Shown piece by piece: positions 1 to 8,259 of a stretch of DNA of 55,654 bases. The stretch comes from CAZSAT01 sp964604675 (GTDB lineage Bacteria; Myxococcota_A; UBA796; CAJQPC01): positions 1 to 55,654 of the forward strand of contig CAZSAT010000040.1 of the NCBI GenBank assembly GCA_964604675.1, in the 5' to 3' direction. The position numbers were made by a program, and so were the translations under genes. Positions within the stretch are counted from its first letter, which is position 1; the number at the start of each line of letters is the position of its first letter. A model generated the notes under the pieces. The model worked only from the letters and a program-made list of their open reading frames with translations. It made no database searches and was not told the origin of the DNA.

Positions 1-55
1 CGCCCCCGGTGGGTTGGTGGTGCAGAACGGGCGGCAACTACGCTGACACAGGGGG

Positions 56-171
56 CGAGTCTCGAGTTCCGAGTTTCGACCTCGAGTTTCGAGTCTCGAG
101 TTCCGAGTTCCGAACTCGAGTCTCGAGTTTCGAACTCGAGTCTCGAGTCTCGAGTCTCGAGCTCGAGTACC
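56..171. repeat. Heptamer tandem repeat (TCTCGAG-like)
   Basis: About sixteen degenerate copies of a 7-bp unit, mostly TCTCGAG, TTCCGAG or TTTCGAG, many containing the CTCGAG palindrome. The array lies past the 3' end of the minus-strand ABC ATPase gene. I see no gene in 1-187; the open frame across the array is low-complexity translation of the repeat. A shorter related tract is at 48237-48290. Confidence 0.85.
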
Positions 172-187
172 GCCCCACGAAGACCGC

Positions 188-1636
188 CTAGTCGGCCTCG
201 ACCTTCGCCCCAGGCCCTTCCACGTGGGTGATGAGCCCCCAGGCATGCTCGAGCTGCACCAGCCCGTGGTCTTCCACGTCCTGCGCCACCTCGAAGTCGA
301 ACATCTGGTTGTACCAGACGTGCGGCTTCAGGTGGTTCTTGTCGAACACGGCCACGCTGATGCGGTAGGTCGCCGCCAGGAGCATCAGCTGCGGGTAGTG
401 GATGAAGTAGGTGTAGAGCCCGTGGAAGGTGCCCGACAACACCCCGTCGAAGCGGGTGTTCGGCCCGTACACGTACACCCCGTCGTTGCGGTGGAAGGCC
501 ACCCCGAGGATCGGGTCCTCCACCGGCTCGGTGGTGCGGAAGGTCACCGCGATCACTAGCCCCTCGCCGGTCTGGAAGCGCTGGCGTGGGTGGCCCTGCC
601 CGTCGAGGATCTGCACGTTGAGCACGCGCACCTCGCCCGACCCGATCACCACGGGCTGCTCGCCGTCGTAGCGCTCGTAGGCCTCGGTCACCGCCTGTTC
701 GGCCCACAGCTCGCGCGCGTCGGGCAGGTAGCAGGCCTCCATCACGGCGCGCCGCAGAGCCGGGTCGTCCATCGTGGCCTGGTAGCGCGGGCGGTGGGCG
801 TTCTCGACCGTCTGCCCCACGTGCACCAGCTGCGGCCGGCCCTGGCGGACCACCTGCCCCTCCAGCTCCCGATCGAGGTCCATGTAGCGCTCGACCACCT
901 CGCGGGCGGGGCCGATCGCGCGCACCTCCCCGTGGTCCAGCCACATCACGTCGTCGCAGAGGTTGCGGATCGCGTGCAGGTCGTGGCTCACGAGCAGGAT
1001 GGTGCGGCCCTCGCCCAGGAGCTGCTCGATCTTCCGCACGCACTTGCGCTGGAAGTACTGGTCGCCCACGGTGAGCACCTCGTCGACCAAGAAGATCTTC
1101 GCCGACATGTGCGAGGCGATGCTGAAGCCCAGGCGCAGCGACATGCCCGCCGAGTAGGTGCGCACCGGGTAGTCCACGAACTCGCCGAGCTCGGCGAAGC
1201 CGATGATGTCGCCGATGCGCTCGTCCACCTCCTCCCGACGCATGCCCAGCAGCGTGCAGTTCAGGTAGATGTTCTCGCGGCCCGTGAAGTTCTCGTGGAA
1301 GCCCAGCCCGAGGTCCAACAGCGTGGTCACGCTGGAGCGCACGTCGAGGCTGCCCTGGGTGGGCTCGCTGATGCCCGCGATGAGCTTCAAGAGGGTGGAC
1401 TTGCCGGCCCCGTTGGCGCCGATCACGCCGAAGCTCCTCCCCGGCTCCACGGAGAAGCTGACGTCGCGCAGCGCCCAGTGCTCCTGGTGGTGCTTCCGAC
1501 GACCGAAGAACTCCATCACGCGGCTGCGGTCGTTCAGGTAGATGTCGAAGCGCTTCCCCAGCCCTCGGGCCTCGACGATCGGGCGCGTGGTGGCAGGCTC
1601 GTCCACGGGACTCGGGTTCTCCACCGCGCTCTTCAC
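188..1636 (-). CDS. Polysaccharide ABC transporter ATP-binding protein with Wzt-like C-terminal domain
   Basis: 482 residues, GTG start. The N-terminal ~240 residues are a full ABC ATPase: Walker A GANGAGKST, signature YSAGMSLRLGF, Walker B IFLVDEVL and the switch His in LLVSHD. This Tag/Wzt subfamily energises export of lipid-linked O-antigen, capsule or teichoic-acid chains through an ABC-2 permease. The extra ~200 residues ending in a beta-rich segment match the position of the Wzt carbohydrate-binding domain that selects terminally modified glycans. The permease is not in the window and may lie beyond position 1. It is divergent from the gene at 1670, with only 33 bp between them. The specific glycan is unknown. 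Confidence 0.9.
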   Translation of the reverse strand: MKSAVENPSPVDEPATTRPIVEARGLGKRFDIYLNDRSRVMEFFGRRKHHQEHWALRDVSFSVEPGRSFGVIGANGAGKSTLLKLIAGISEPTQGSLDVRSSVTTLLDLGLGFHENFTGRENIYLNCTLLGMRREEVDERIGDIIGFAELGEFVDYPVRTYSAGMSLRLGFSIASHMSAKIFLVDEVLTVGDQYFQRKCVRKIEQLLGEGRTILLVSHDLHAIRNLCDDVMWLDHGEVRAIGPAREVVERYMDLDRELEGQVVRQGRPQLVHVGQTVENAHRPRYQATMDDPALRRAVMEACYLPDARELWAEQAVTEAYERYDGEQPVVIGSGEVRVLNVQILDGQGHPRQRFQTGEGLVIAVTFRTTEPVEDPILGVAFHRNDGVYVYGPNTRFDGVLSGTFHGLYTYFIHYPQLMLLAATYRISVAVFDKNHLKPHVWYNQMFDFEVAQDVEDHGLVQLEHAWGLITHVEGPGAKVEAD

Positions 1637-1669
1637 CGAGGCAACCTACCACCCTGATAGAGTCGGCGG

Positions 1670-2719
1670 GTGAGCGACGACCACGACATCCCAGCCGACG
1701 AAGCGCCGGAAGACGCTCCGGGCGGCTTCTCCCTGACCGACGCCGACGAGCTCGGCGCCACGGGCGCCCCCCGACTCGTCGAAGCGCTCGCCGACCTGCG
1801 CAGCTGGCGCGCCGAGAGCGAGCACGAGATCGGGCGCAACCTCGAGGAGATCGAGCGGGAGGACAAGCGCCTGCGCGACACGATCGCCGAGGTCGAGCGC
1901 CAGCTCGTGGCCCTCCAGAGCATCCGGGACGAGGTGAACACCCGCGCCGCGGGGCTCAACGCCGAAGAAGCCACCCGCAGCCACGAGCTGATGGTGGCCG
2001 CCCTGGCCGACGACCGCAGGCTGCTCGCCACCCGGTCGGCCGCGCTCGAGCACGTCCGGACCCAGGCACGCGCCGAGGCCCAGTCCATGCTCGAGGATCC
2101 CGACCTCGCCGAGACCGTGGCCGAGTTCACCCGGTACACCGAGCTGGAAGCGAGCCTCGCCAGCCTGCCGGAGTCCTACCGGCACGCCATCGTGGCCCAC
2201 CACGACCAGGTGAAGCGGCGCCTCGCGCCGGTCTTCGAGACCGCCGCCGCGCGCGAGGTCAAGGTCAACCTGCCGGGCGTCACCGTCGGCGTGGTGGCCT
2301 GCCTCGAACAGACCGACGGGCGCCCCGAGTCGCTCACCCTCGTCCTGCCCGTGCCCGCCGAGCTCTACACCGACCCCCAGAGCGGCGACGCGCTCGGCAC
2401 GGTGCTCGCGCTCCGCATGGTCGAGCTGGCCTCGCGGCTCGTGGCCCTGCTCGGCGCCGACGCGGCCCCCATCACCTACCGCGAGCTGGGCGACTGCCTC
2501 ACGATCGAGGTGTGGCTCGGCGACCACGAGCTCACCGACGACGCGCGCTTCAAGGCCGAGACCCTCATCGAGCAGGGCCGCACCCTGAGCGGCGACCTGA
2601 GCGCAGCCCGGGTGCACCCCCACCTGGTCTGGCTCGACCCCGACGTGCTGGCCGCTGGCGCCATCGAGGTCCACGCGGTCGCGGTCCCGGCCACGCCGCC
2701 CGCCGAGGAGGGAGCGTGA
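1670..2719 (+). CDS. Coiled-coil protein of unknown function
   Basis: 349 residues, GTG start, acidic N terminus. Residues ~30-130 are rich in charged heptads (LADLRSWRAESEHEIG onward), predicting a long coiled coil. The C-terminal ~170 residues look like a compact alpha/beta domain without a motif I recognise. No signal peptide or membrane segment is visible, so it is probably cytoplasmic. Its stop overlaps the GTG of the next gene (GTGA), implying translational coupling, so the two products probably act together. Family not recognised; any role is unassigned. Confidence 0.75.
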   Translation: MSDDHDIPADEAPEDAPGGFSLTDADELGATGAPRLVEALADLRSWRAESEHEIGRNLEEIEREDKRLRDTIAEVERQLVALQSIRDEVNTRAAGLNAEEATRSHELMVAALADDRRLLATRSAALEHVRTQARAEAQSMLEDPDLAETVAEFTRYTELEASLASLPESYRHAIVAHHDQVKRRLAPVFETAAAREVKVNLPGVTVGVVACLEQTDGRPESLTLVLPVPAELYTDPQSGDALGTVLALRMVELASRLVALLGADAAPITYRELGDCLTIEVWLGDHELTDDARFKAETLIEQGRTLSGDLSAARVHPHLVWLDPDVLAAGAIEVHAVAVPATPPAEEGA

Positions 2720-3189
2720 GCCCGCTCGACGCCTTCCAACCCCTGTCCCTCGTGTCGGCGGCACGCCAGCTCGAGGTCCACCCCTTCGAGCTCGTGCGCA
2801 TCCTGGTGGCCTGCGAGGCGCTGCCGGAAGACCTCACCCTGCGCCCCGACGCGCTGCCCAATGTCAGCCGCATGGCGGGCCTCGAGCGCTGGTGGGACGA
2901 CGGCCGCCTCGACCAGGTCGATCCGCTCCCGCGCAGCGTGGCGGTCGCGCTCTGCGCCAAGCTCTCCGCGCACGCCGCCGAGGCCCCCACCCGCTTCGAC
3001 AACGTCTTCCGAGGCATGTCGGCGGCCCACCAGCCCGTGGCGCGACGGGTCGTGCAGCGGCTGACCCAGGCCGGTCTGTTGCGCACCACGCCCACGCCCA
3101 CCGGCATGCACCTCGCGATCGCCGAAGACCAGGCCCCGCTCGTGGCGCTCATCGGTCAGGGCGAGGTGCCGGAGAACCTCGGGATCTGA
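2716..3189 (+). CDS. Small protein of unknown function, possible winged-helix fold
   Basis: 157 residues, GTG start overlapping the upstream stop (GTGA). It begins SPLDAFQPLSLVSAARQLEV and is mainly alpha-helical. Near residues 110-140 the pattern VARRVVQRLTQAGLLRTTPT followed by a short beta-hairpin-like segment resembles a MarR-type winged helix, but this is a weak impression. There are no cysteines in a metal-binding arrangement and no membrane segment. It forms a two-gene unit with the coiled-coil protein and ends 6 bp from the convergent ArsC-like gene. Function unknown. Confidence 0.7.
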   Translation: MSPLDAFQPLSLVSAARQLEVHPFELVRILVACEALPEDLTLRPDALPNVSRMAGLERWWDDGRLDQVDPLPRSVAVALCAKLSAHAAEAPTRFDNVFRGMSAAHQPVARRVVQRLTQAGLLRTTPTPTGMHLAIAEDQAPLVALIGQGEVPENLGI

Positions 3190-3195
3190 GTCGGC

Positions 3196-3531
3196 TCAGA
3201 CCAGCGCGAGCAGCTTGTCGACCGGTCGTCCCACCGCCGCGAGCTCGCCCTTCACGCCGATCGGGCGCTGCAGGAGCGTGGGGTGCTCCGCCATCAGGGC
3301 GATGAGCGCGTCGTCGGTCTCCGACCCCGTGAGGCCCAGCTTCTTCGCGTCGCGGCTTCGCAGCACCTCCCGCGGCCCCACGCCCAGCTTGCCGAGCACG
3401 CTCTGGAGCTCGTCCACCGAGAGCGGATCCTTGCGGTACTCCCGGTAGGTGAACGCGGCACCGTGTTCTTCCAGCAAGGCGACCGCCTTGCGACAGGCGC
3501 TTCAGGTGCGGGTGCAGATGAGCTCGATCAC
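3196..3531 (-). CDS. ArsC/Spx-family thioredoxin-fold protein, predicted selenoprotein (UxxC)
   Basis: Reading from the GTG at 3531 (GAGGAGG Shine-Dalgarno 4 nt upstream) gives VIELICTRT, an in-frame TGA at 3504-3502, then SACRKAVALLEEHGAAFTYR and an uninterrupted frame to 3196: 111 residues if the TGA is decoded. The TGA sits where ArsC/Spx/YffB relatives have the catalytic Cys of CxxC (here U10-S-A-C13-R-K-A), and the length with it is normal for the family. A 7-bp hairpin with a GGTC loop begins 10 nt after the TGA. Selenocysteine insertion is therefore the best reading; a Cys-to-stop mutation or sequencing error is the alternative. From the nearest downstream TTG (3477) the protein would lack the active site. 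The substrate is unknown; it need not be arsenate. No sel genes are in the window. Confidence 0.82.
3474..3491 (-). promoter_or_regulatory. Bacterial SECIS-like hairpin
   Basis: On the minus strand, 10 nt after the TGA codon, GCAAGGC pairs perfectly with GCCTTGC around the tetraloop GGTC. The loop starts 17 nt after the TGA. As I recall, the E. coli fdhF SECIS has the same GGUC apical loop about 18 nt after its UGA, and bacterial SECIS models require a G in the first loop positions. No bulged U is present in this stem. It lies inside the coding sequence, as bacterial SECIS elements do. Confidence 0.75.
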
Positions 3532-3599
3532 GGAACCTCCTCGTGGTGCGAAGTCCCGGCGTAACCGCTGACCCTGCGCGCTGTGGGATAGTCCGGGCC

Positions 3600-4826
3600 G
3601 TGTTGCTCCAGACCCCCTTCCACGCCCGGACCGCAGCGCTGTGCACCTCCTACGCCTGGAAGGAGTGGGCGGGTTGTGCGGCGGTCTGCAACTACGACCG
3701 CCACTCCGAGCGCGAGTACTTCGCCGTCCGCCACGCCTGCGGGCTGATCGACGTCTCGCCGCTCTACAAGTACGAGGTGCGCGGCCCCGACGCCGGGCGC
3801 CTGCTCGCCCGGGTGACCTGCAAGGACGCCACCCGGATGCGCAAGGGCCAGGTCACCTACACCACCTGGTGCGACAGCCAGGGCAAGGCGCTCGACGACG
3901 GCACGATCAGCCGCTTCGCCGACGACTGGTTCCGGATCACGAGCAGCGAACCCTGGCTCGCCTGGTTCCGCCGCCACAGCCGCGGCCTCACGGTCGAGGT
4001 GGAAGACGTCACCACCAAGCTGGGCGCCCTCGCCCTCCAGGGCCCCACGTCGCGGGCCGTGCTCGACCAGCTCACCGACTTCGACCTCGACAAGATGCGC
4101 TTCTTCCGGGTGCGGCCGATGCGCCTCGCAGGGCGGCAGGTCCGCGTCTCGCGCACCGGGTACACCGGCGATCTGGGCTTCGAGATCTGGGTGCAGCCCG
4201 ACGACGCGCTGCACGTGTGGGACGCCATCTTCGAGGCCGGCCGCCCCTACCGGCTGCAGCCCATGGGCCTCGACGCCCTCGACGTGCTGCGCATCGAGGC
4301 GGGCTTCGTGCTGCAGGGCGTGGACTACATCTCCGCGCGCAGCTGCGTGATCGAGCCGCGCAAGTCGAGCCCCTTCGAGATCGGCCTGGGCTGGACGGTG
4401 GAGCTGGAGCGCGAAGGCGAACCCTTCATCGGCCAGAAGGCGCTGCTCGCCGAGCGCGAACGGGGCTCCGAGTGGGCCCTCGTCGGCCTCGACATCTCCT
4501 GGCCCGAGCTCGAGACCCTGTACTTCGGCTACGGCCTGCCCCCTCACCTCGCGCCCATCGCCTGCCGAGACGGCGTGCCCGTGTACGCCCGCGACGGCGG
4601 CCAGGTGGGCATGGTCACCAGCCAGGTCTGGAGCCCGCTCTTGAAGAAGTACCTCGCGCTCGCCACCGTGAAGGCTCCCTACGGGGCCGACGGCACCCAG
4701 CTCTCGGTGGAGCACACCGTGGAGTTCGTGCGTCACCGGGTCACCGGCACGGTGGTGCCGAAGCCCTTCTTCGACCCCGAGCGCAAGAAGTCGGTTCCGG
4801 GCCGCAAGAAGCAGGGGGCCGCATGA
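3600..4826 (+). CDS. GcvT-family (aminomethyltransferase-like) protein
   Basis: 408 residues from GTG 3600 (TTG 3603 also possible). It has the folate-binding GcvT fold: TPFHARTAAL at the N terminus, GLIDVSPLYKYEVRGPDA, the segment CDSQGKALDDGTISRF with the Asp pair (~99-100) matching the catalytic/folate-contacting Asp of GcvT, RTGYTGDLGFEIWV, and a C-terminal barrel domain. Such proteins take a methyl or methylene group from a small donor to tetrahydrofolate. No gcvH or gcvP is nearby; instead it overlaps (ATGA) a flavin oxidoreductase gene, suggesting an oxidative demethylation unit rather than glycine cleavage. DmdA-like or sarcosine/dimethylglycine-type activity is possible; the substrate is not determinable. 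Confidence 0.85.
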   Translation: MLLQTPFHARTAALCTSYAWKEWAGCAAVCNYDRHSEREYFAVRHACGLIDVSPLYKYEVRGPDAGRLLARVTCKDATRMRKGQVTYTTWCDSQGKALDDGTISRFADDWFRITSSEPWLAWFRRHSRGLTVEVEDVTTKLGALALQGPTSRAVLDQLTDFDLDKMRFFRVRPMRLAGRQVRVSRTGYTGDLGFEIWVQPDDALHVWDAIFEAGRPYRLQPMGLDALDVLRIEAGFVLQGVDYISARSCVIEPRKSSPFEIGLGWTVELEREGEPFIGQKALLAERERGSEWALVGLDISWPELETLYFGYGLPPHLAPIACRDGVPVYARDGGQVGMVTSQVWSPLLKKYLALATVKAPYGADGTQLSVEHTVEFVRHRVTGTVVPKPFFDPERKKSVPGRKKQGAA

Positions 4827-6415
4827 GCGCCTCCCGCTACGACGCGATCGTGGTCGGCGGCGGCCACAACGGCCTCACCTGCGCCGCCTACCTCGCCAAG
4901 GCCGGCAAGAAGGTGCTCGTGCTGGAGCGCCGTCACGTGCTGGGCGGCGCCGCGGTCTCCGAAGAGCTCCACCCCGGCTTCACCTTCTCGGTGTGCAGCT
5001 ACGTGGTGTCGCTCATGCGGCCCTGGGTGATCCGCGACCTGGAGCTGGCGCGCTTCGGGCTGGAGATCCTGCCGCTCGAGTGCGCCTTCCTCCCCCTGCC
5101 CGACGGCCGCTCGCTCGCCCGCTGGCCCGACCCCCAGGCCACCCGCCGCGAGATCGCCCGCTTCTCCGTCAAGGACGCCGAGACCTACCCGGAGTTCGGC
5201 CGCTCCCTGGGCCACCTCGCGCGCTTCGCCAAGGCCTTCATCGACGACCCGGCTCCCGACCCGCTCTCCTGGAAGCCCGGCGAGCTGATGAGCCTGCTCC
5301 GGCTCGGCAAGGGCTTCCGCACCCTCACCGACGAGCTCCAGGCGCTCCAGCTCAAGCTGATGACCATGAGCGCGGTCGACTTCCTCGACGAGTGGTTCGA
5401 GAGCGACATCTTGAAGGCGCCGATGGCCGTCTCCGGCATCATCGGCACCATGCTCGGCGTGCGGTCGCCGGGCACCGCCTACGTGCTGTTGCACCACTAC
5501 ATGGGCGAGATCGACGGCTCGAGCCGCTCCTGGGGCTTCGCGAAGGGCGGCACCGGCGCCATCTCGATGGCCATCGCCCGCTCCGCCGAGCACTTCGGCG
5601 CCGAGATCCAGGTCTCGGCCGGGGTGTCGAGGATCAAGGTGTCGGGCGGCGAAGCCACCGGGGTGGTGCTCGAGAACGGCGACGAGTACGACGCGAGCAT
5701 CGTGATCAGCGGCTGCGAGCCCCGGCTCACCTTCGAGCGCCTCGTGGGCAGCGAGCACCTGCCCCAGCCCTTCCAGGAGAAGCTGTCGCGCTTCCGGCTC
5801 CGCGGCTCCAGCGGCAAGGTCAACCTCGCGGTGGACCGGGTGCCCAGCTTCTCGTGCCGCCCCGGCGACGGTCCCTGGCTCCGCGGCGACGTCGCCATCT
5901 GCCCGGACATCGACTACCTCGAGCGCGCCTACGACGACGCCAAGTACGGCGACTTCTCGCGCCGGCCCTTCCTGAACGTGGTCGTTCCGAGCCTCATCGA
6001 TCCGAGCGTGGCGCCGCCGGGCAAGCACGTGGTGAGCTGCTTCGTGCAGTACGCGCCCTACCACCTGGCCGAAGGCCCCGAGGCGTGGCCGAGCAAGCGC
6101 GAAGCCTTCGGCGACGCGGTGGTCGACACCCTCGCCGAGTACGTGCCGGGGCTGAAGGAGTCCATCCTCTACCGCCAGGTCCTCACCCCCTGGGATCTCG
6201 AGAAGGAGTTCGGGCTCACGGAGGGCAACATCTTCCACGGCGAGCTCTCGCCGGATCAGCTCATGTTCCTCCGACCGGTGAGCGGCTTCCACCGCTACGC
6301 CACGCCGATCAAGAAGCTGTGGATGTGCGGCAGCGGCACCCACCCGGGAGGCGGCGTGATGTCGGCACCGGGCGGGCTCGCCGCCAAGGAGATCTTGAAG
6401 CGGGGTGCGGTGTGA
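4823..6415 (+). CDS. FAD-dependent oxidoreductase, CrtI/PYROXD2-like
   Basis: 530 residues, ATG overlapping the upstream stop. The N terminus has a Rossmann FAD-binding motif (DAIVVGGGHNGLTCAAYLAK, GxGxxG variant) and the second-strand acidic residue in LVLERRHVLGG. The C-terminal motif MCGSGTHPGGGVMSAPGG is the conserved FAD-contact segment of the phytoene-desaturase-like superfamily. No signal peptide is seen. The gene is between the GcvT-like gene and a second homologous flavoprotein, with overlaps at both ends, so all three are co-translated. The electron donor or substrate is unknown; carotenoid desaturation is unlikely because no crt partner genes are present. Confidence 0.88.
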   Translation: MSASRYDAIVVGGGHNGLTCAAYLAKAGKKVLVLERRHVLGGAAVSEELHPGFTFSVCSYVVSLMRPWVIRDLELARFGLEILPLECAFLPLPDGRSLARWPDPQATRREIARFSVKDAETYPEFGRSLGHLARFAKAFIDDPAPDPLSWKPGELMSLLRLGKGFRTLTDELQALQLKLMTMSAVDFLDEWFESDILKAPMAVSGIIGTMLGVRSPGTAYVLLHHYMGEIDGSSRSWGFAKGGTGAISMAIARSAEHFGAEIQVSAGVSRIKVSGGEATGVVLENGDEYDASIVISGCEPRLTFERLVGSEHLPQPFQEKLSRFRLRGSSGKVNLAVDRVPSFSCRPGDGPWLRGDVAICPDIDYLERAYDDAKYGDFSRRPFLNVVVPSLIDPSVAPPGKHVVSCFVQYAPYHLAEGPEAWPSKREAFGDAVVDTLAEYVPGLKESILYRQVLTPWDLEKEFGLTEGNIFHGELSPDQLMFLRPVSGFHRYATPIKKLWMCGSGTHPGGGVMSAPGGLAAKEILKRGAV

Positions 6416-7842
6416 AGGCGCTCGTCGTCGGCGCGGGCCACAACGGACTCACCGCAGCCCTCGCCCTCGCCCGGGCCGGCCACACCGTCACCGTGCTGGA
6501 GGCGCGGTCGGTGCTGGGCGGCATCGCGGCGGGCGAAGCCTTCCATGGCGCCTGGCGCCACCAGGGCGTGTGGCACGACGCCGACACGGTGCTGCTCGAC
6601 CCGGTGCGCGGCCTCGGCGTGCGGGTCGACACCCGCCCCGCCCTGCCCATCACCCACCTGGGCAGCGGCCTGATCACCGGCCCCGACGGCGGCACGGTGC
6701 CCACCAACGAGTGGCAGGCGTTCCGCAGCTTCCTCGGGCGCATGCTCCCCTTCCTCGGTCAGCGCTTCCTGGAGCCGGCCCCCCAGATCGACAGCGCGGC
6801 GCCCTTGATGCCGCTGGCGCGCCCGGCGCTGGAGCTGCGCAAGCTCGGCCCCGACATGCTGGAGCTGCTGCGCCTGTTGCCCACCAGCATCGAGGACTTC
6901 CTCGCCGAGCACTTCACCGATCCGGCCGTGCGCGCCGCCCTCGCCTGGCCCGCGCTCTTCGGAGCCTGGGCCGGACCGATGTCGCCCGGCACCACGGCCA
7001 CCTGGCTGCGGCACGAAGCGCTCACCGCCCACGGCGAGGAGGTGGTCGGTGGGCCGGCCGCCCTGGTCGACGCGCTGGTAGCAGCGTGTGGCGAGGCGGG
7101 CGTCGCCCTGCGCACCGACGCGCGGGTCACGGCCCTGCACGTGGACGCCGGGCGGATCGAGGGGGTCTCGGTCGGCGGGGAGCGGCTCCAAGCCGAGCTC
7201 GTGCTCAGCGGCATCGACCCCCGCCAGCTGCTCTCCCTGCTCCCGGTGGGCGAGCTGCCGCTGGAGCTGGAAGAAGACCTCGAGCACCTGCGCTGCCGTG
7301 GCTCCTTCGCCAAGCTGCACCTGGCGCTGTCCGGCCGCCCGGCGCTCCCCGAAGGCGAGCGCTTCCGCACCGCGAGCCATCCCCACCAGCTCGAGCGCGC
7401 CTTCGACCGCGTCAAGCACCGGCACCACCCCAGCACGCCCCCGCTGGACCTGCGGGTCTTCGAGAGCCCCGGCGGCTGGGTCGCGAGCGTGGCGGTGCAC
7501 TTCGCCGCCTGGGAGGCCGGCTGGGACGACGCCACGCGCGCGGCCCTGAGCACCGAGGTGCTCGCGGTGCTCGACGGCGTGGCACCCGGCTTCTCCGAGC
7601 TGGTCGTCGCCGCCGAGGTGCTCAGCCCCGCCGACCTCGAGCGCCACTTCGCGCTGACCGGCGGCCACGTCTTCCACGGCGAACACGCCCTCGATCAGCT
7701 GCTCATCAGCCGACCCACCCCCGAGCTCGCGCGCCACGCCACGCCCATCGCCGGGCTGTTCCTGGCCGACCAGGGCACCCACCCGGGCGGCGGGGTGACC
7801 TGCGCGCCGGGGATCCTGGCCGCTCGGGCGGCCCTGGCTTGA
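6412..7842 (+). CDS. FAD-dependent oxidoreductase, CrtI/PYROXD2-like (second copy)
   Basis: 476 residues, GTG start overlapping the previous stop (GTGA). It begins VKALVVGAGHNGLTAALALA (FAD Rossmann motif) and ends with the superfamily FAD-contact segment LADQGTHPGGGVTCAPG. It is a shorter, diverged relative of the protein encoded just upstream, with matching segments LTGGHVFHGEHALDQLL versus LTEGNIFHGELSPDQLM, so the pair looks like an old tandem duplication. The two may form a heteromer or act sequentially with the GcvT-like protein. Substrate unknown. Confidence 0.88.
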   Translation: MKALVVGAGHNGLTAALALARAGHTVTVLEARSVLGGIAAGEAFHGAWRHQGVWHDADTVLLDPVRGLGVRVDTRPALPITHLGSGLITGPDGGTVPTNEWQAFRSFLGRMLPFLGQRFLEPAPQIDSAAPLMPLARPALELRKLGPDMLELLRLLPTSIEDFLAEHFTDPAVRAALAWPALFGAWAGPMSPGTTATWLRHEALTAHGEEVVGGPAALVDALVAACGEAGVALRTDARVTALHVDAGRIEGVSVGGERLQAELVLSGIDPRQLLSLLPVGELPLELEEDLEHLRCRGSFAKLHLALSGRPALPEGERFRTASHPHQLERAFDRVKHRHHPSTPPLDLRVFESPGGWVASVAVHFAAWEAGWDDATRAALSTEVLAVLDGVAPGFSELVVAAEVLSPADLERHFALTGGHVFHGEHALDQLLISRPTPELARHATPIAGLFLADQGTHPGGGVTCAPGILAARAALA

Positions 7843-7896
7843 CCCGTGTGCGGTAGGCTCGGCCTGCGGCGCGATCCAGCGCCGAGGAGGTCGGGA

Positions 7897-8259
7897 ATGC
7901 GCAAGTTCGCGTGGCTGGCAGGACTGGGTTTCGTCCTGTCGGGATGCATCAAGATCACCCACACCACGGGGGCGCCGAAGTCGTCCTCGACCCACACCGA
8001 GAAGGCCAGCTTCCTGCTGTGGGGCCTCGTCGGTGAGGCGGATGTGCAGCTCGGCCAGATCTGCCCGCAGGGCGTGGCCTGGTTCCAGAACCGCGTGGAG
8101 CCGGTCGACTGGATCGTGGGCTGCATCACCTGCGGCATCTACCAGCCGATGACCATCGAGGTCGCGTGCACCTCGGGCCAGAGCTACCTCGCGGTGCCCG
8201 ACCCCGAACAGAACGTCACCTACGTCTACGAGCTCGATGCGGAAGGAGGTGCCCTGTGA
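7897..8259 (+). CDS. Bor-like lipoprotein (first of a tandem pair)
   Basis: 120 residues from ATG 7897, with GAGGAGG 6 nt upstream; an upstream in-frame ATG at 7846 would bury the signal peptide. The signal MRKFAWLAGLGFVLSGC ends in a lipobox with Cys 17. The mature part carries the features I know from the lambda Bor/Iss family: a FLLWGLVGEADVQLGQICP segment and a C-terminal GCITCGIYQPMTIEVAC, matching Bor's ICGG and GIYTP...C positions. Bor proteins are small outer-membrane lipoproteins linked to serum resistance when phage-borne; here the role is unknown. It overlaps the second copy by 4 nt. Confidence 0.8.
   Translation: MRKFAWLAGLGFVLSGCIKITHTTGAPKSSSTHTEKASFLLWGLVGEADVQLGQICPQGVAWFQNRVEPVDWIVGCITCGIYQPMTIEVACTSGQSYLAVPDPEQNVTYVYELDAEGGAL

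Noticed and set aside
3641..6415. Extension of the flavoprotein gene to a 924-residue protein starting at 3641
   Set aside because: The first ~390 codons are a shifted reading of the GcvT-like gene; ATG 4823 with the FAD motif is the real start.
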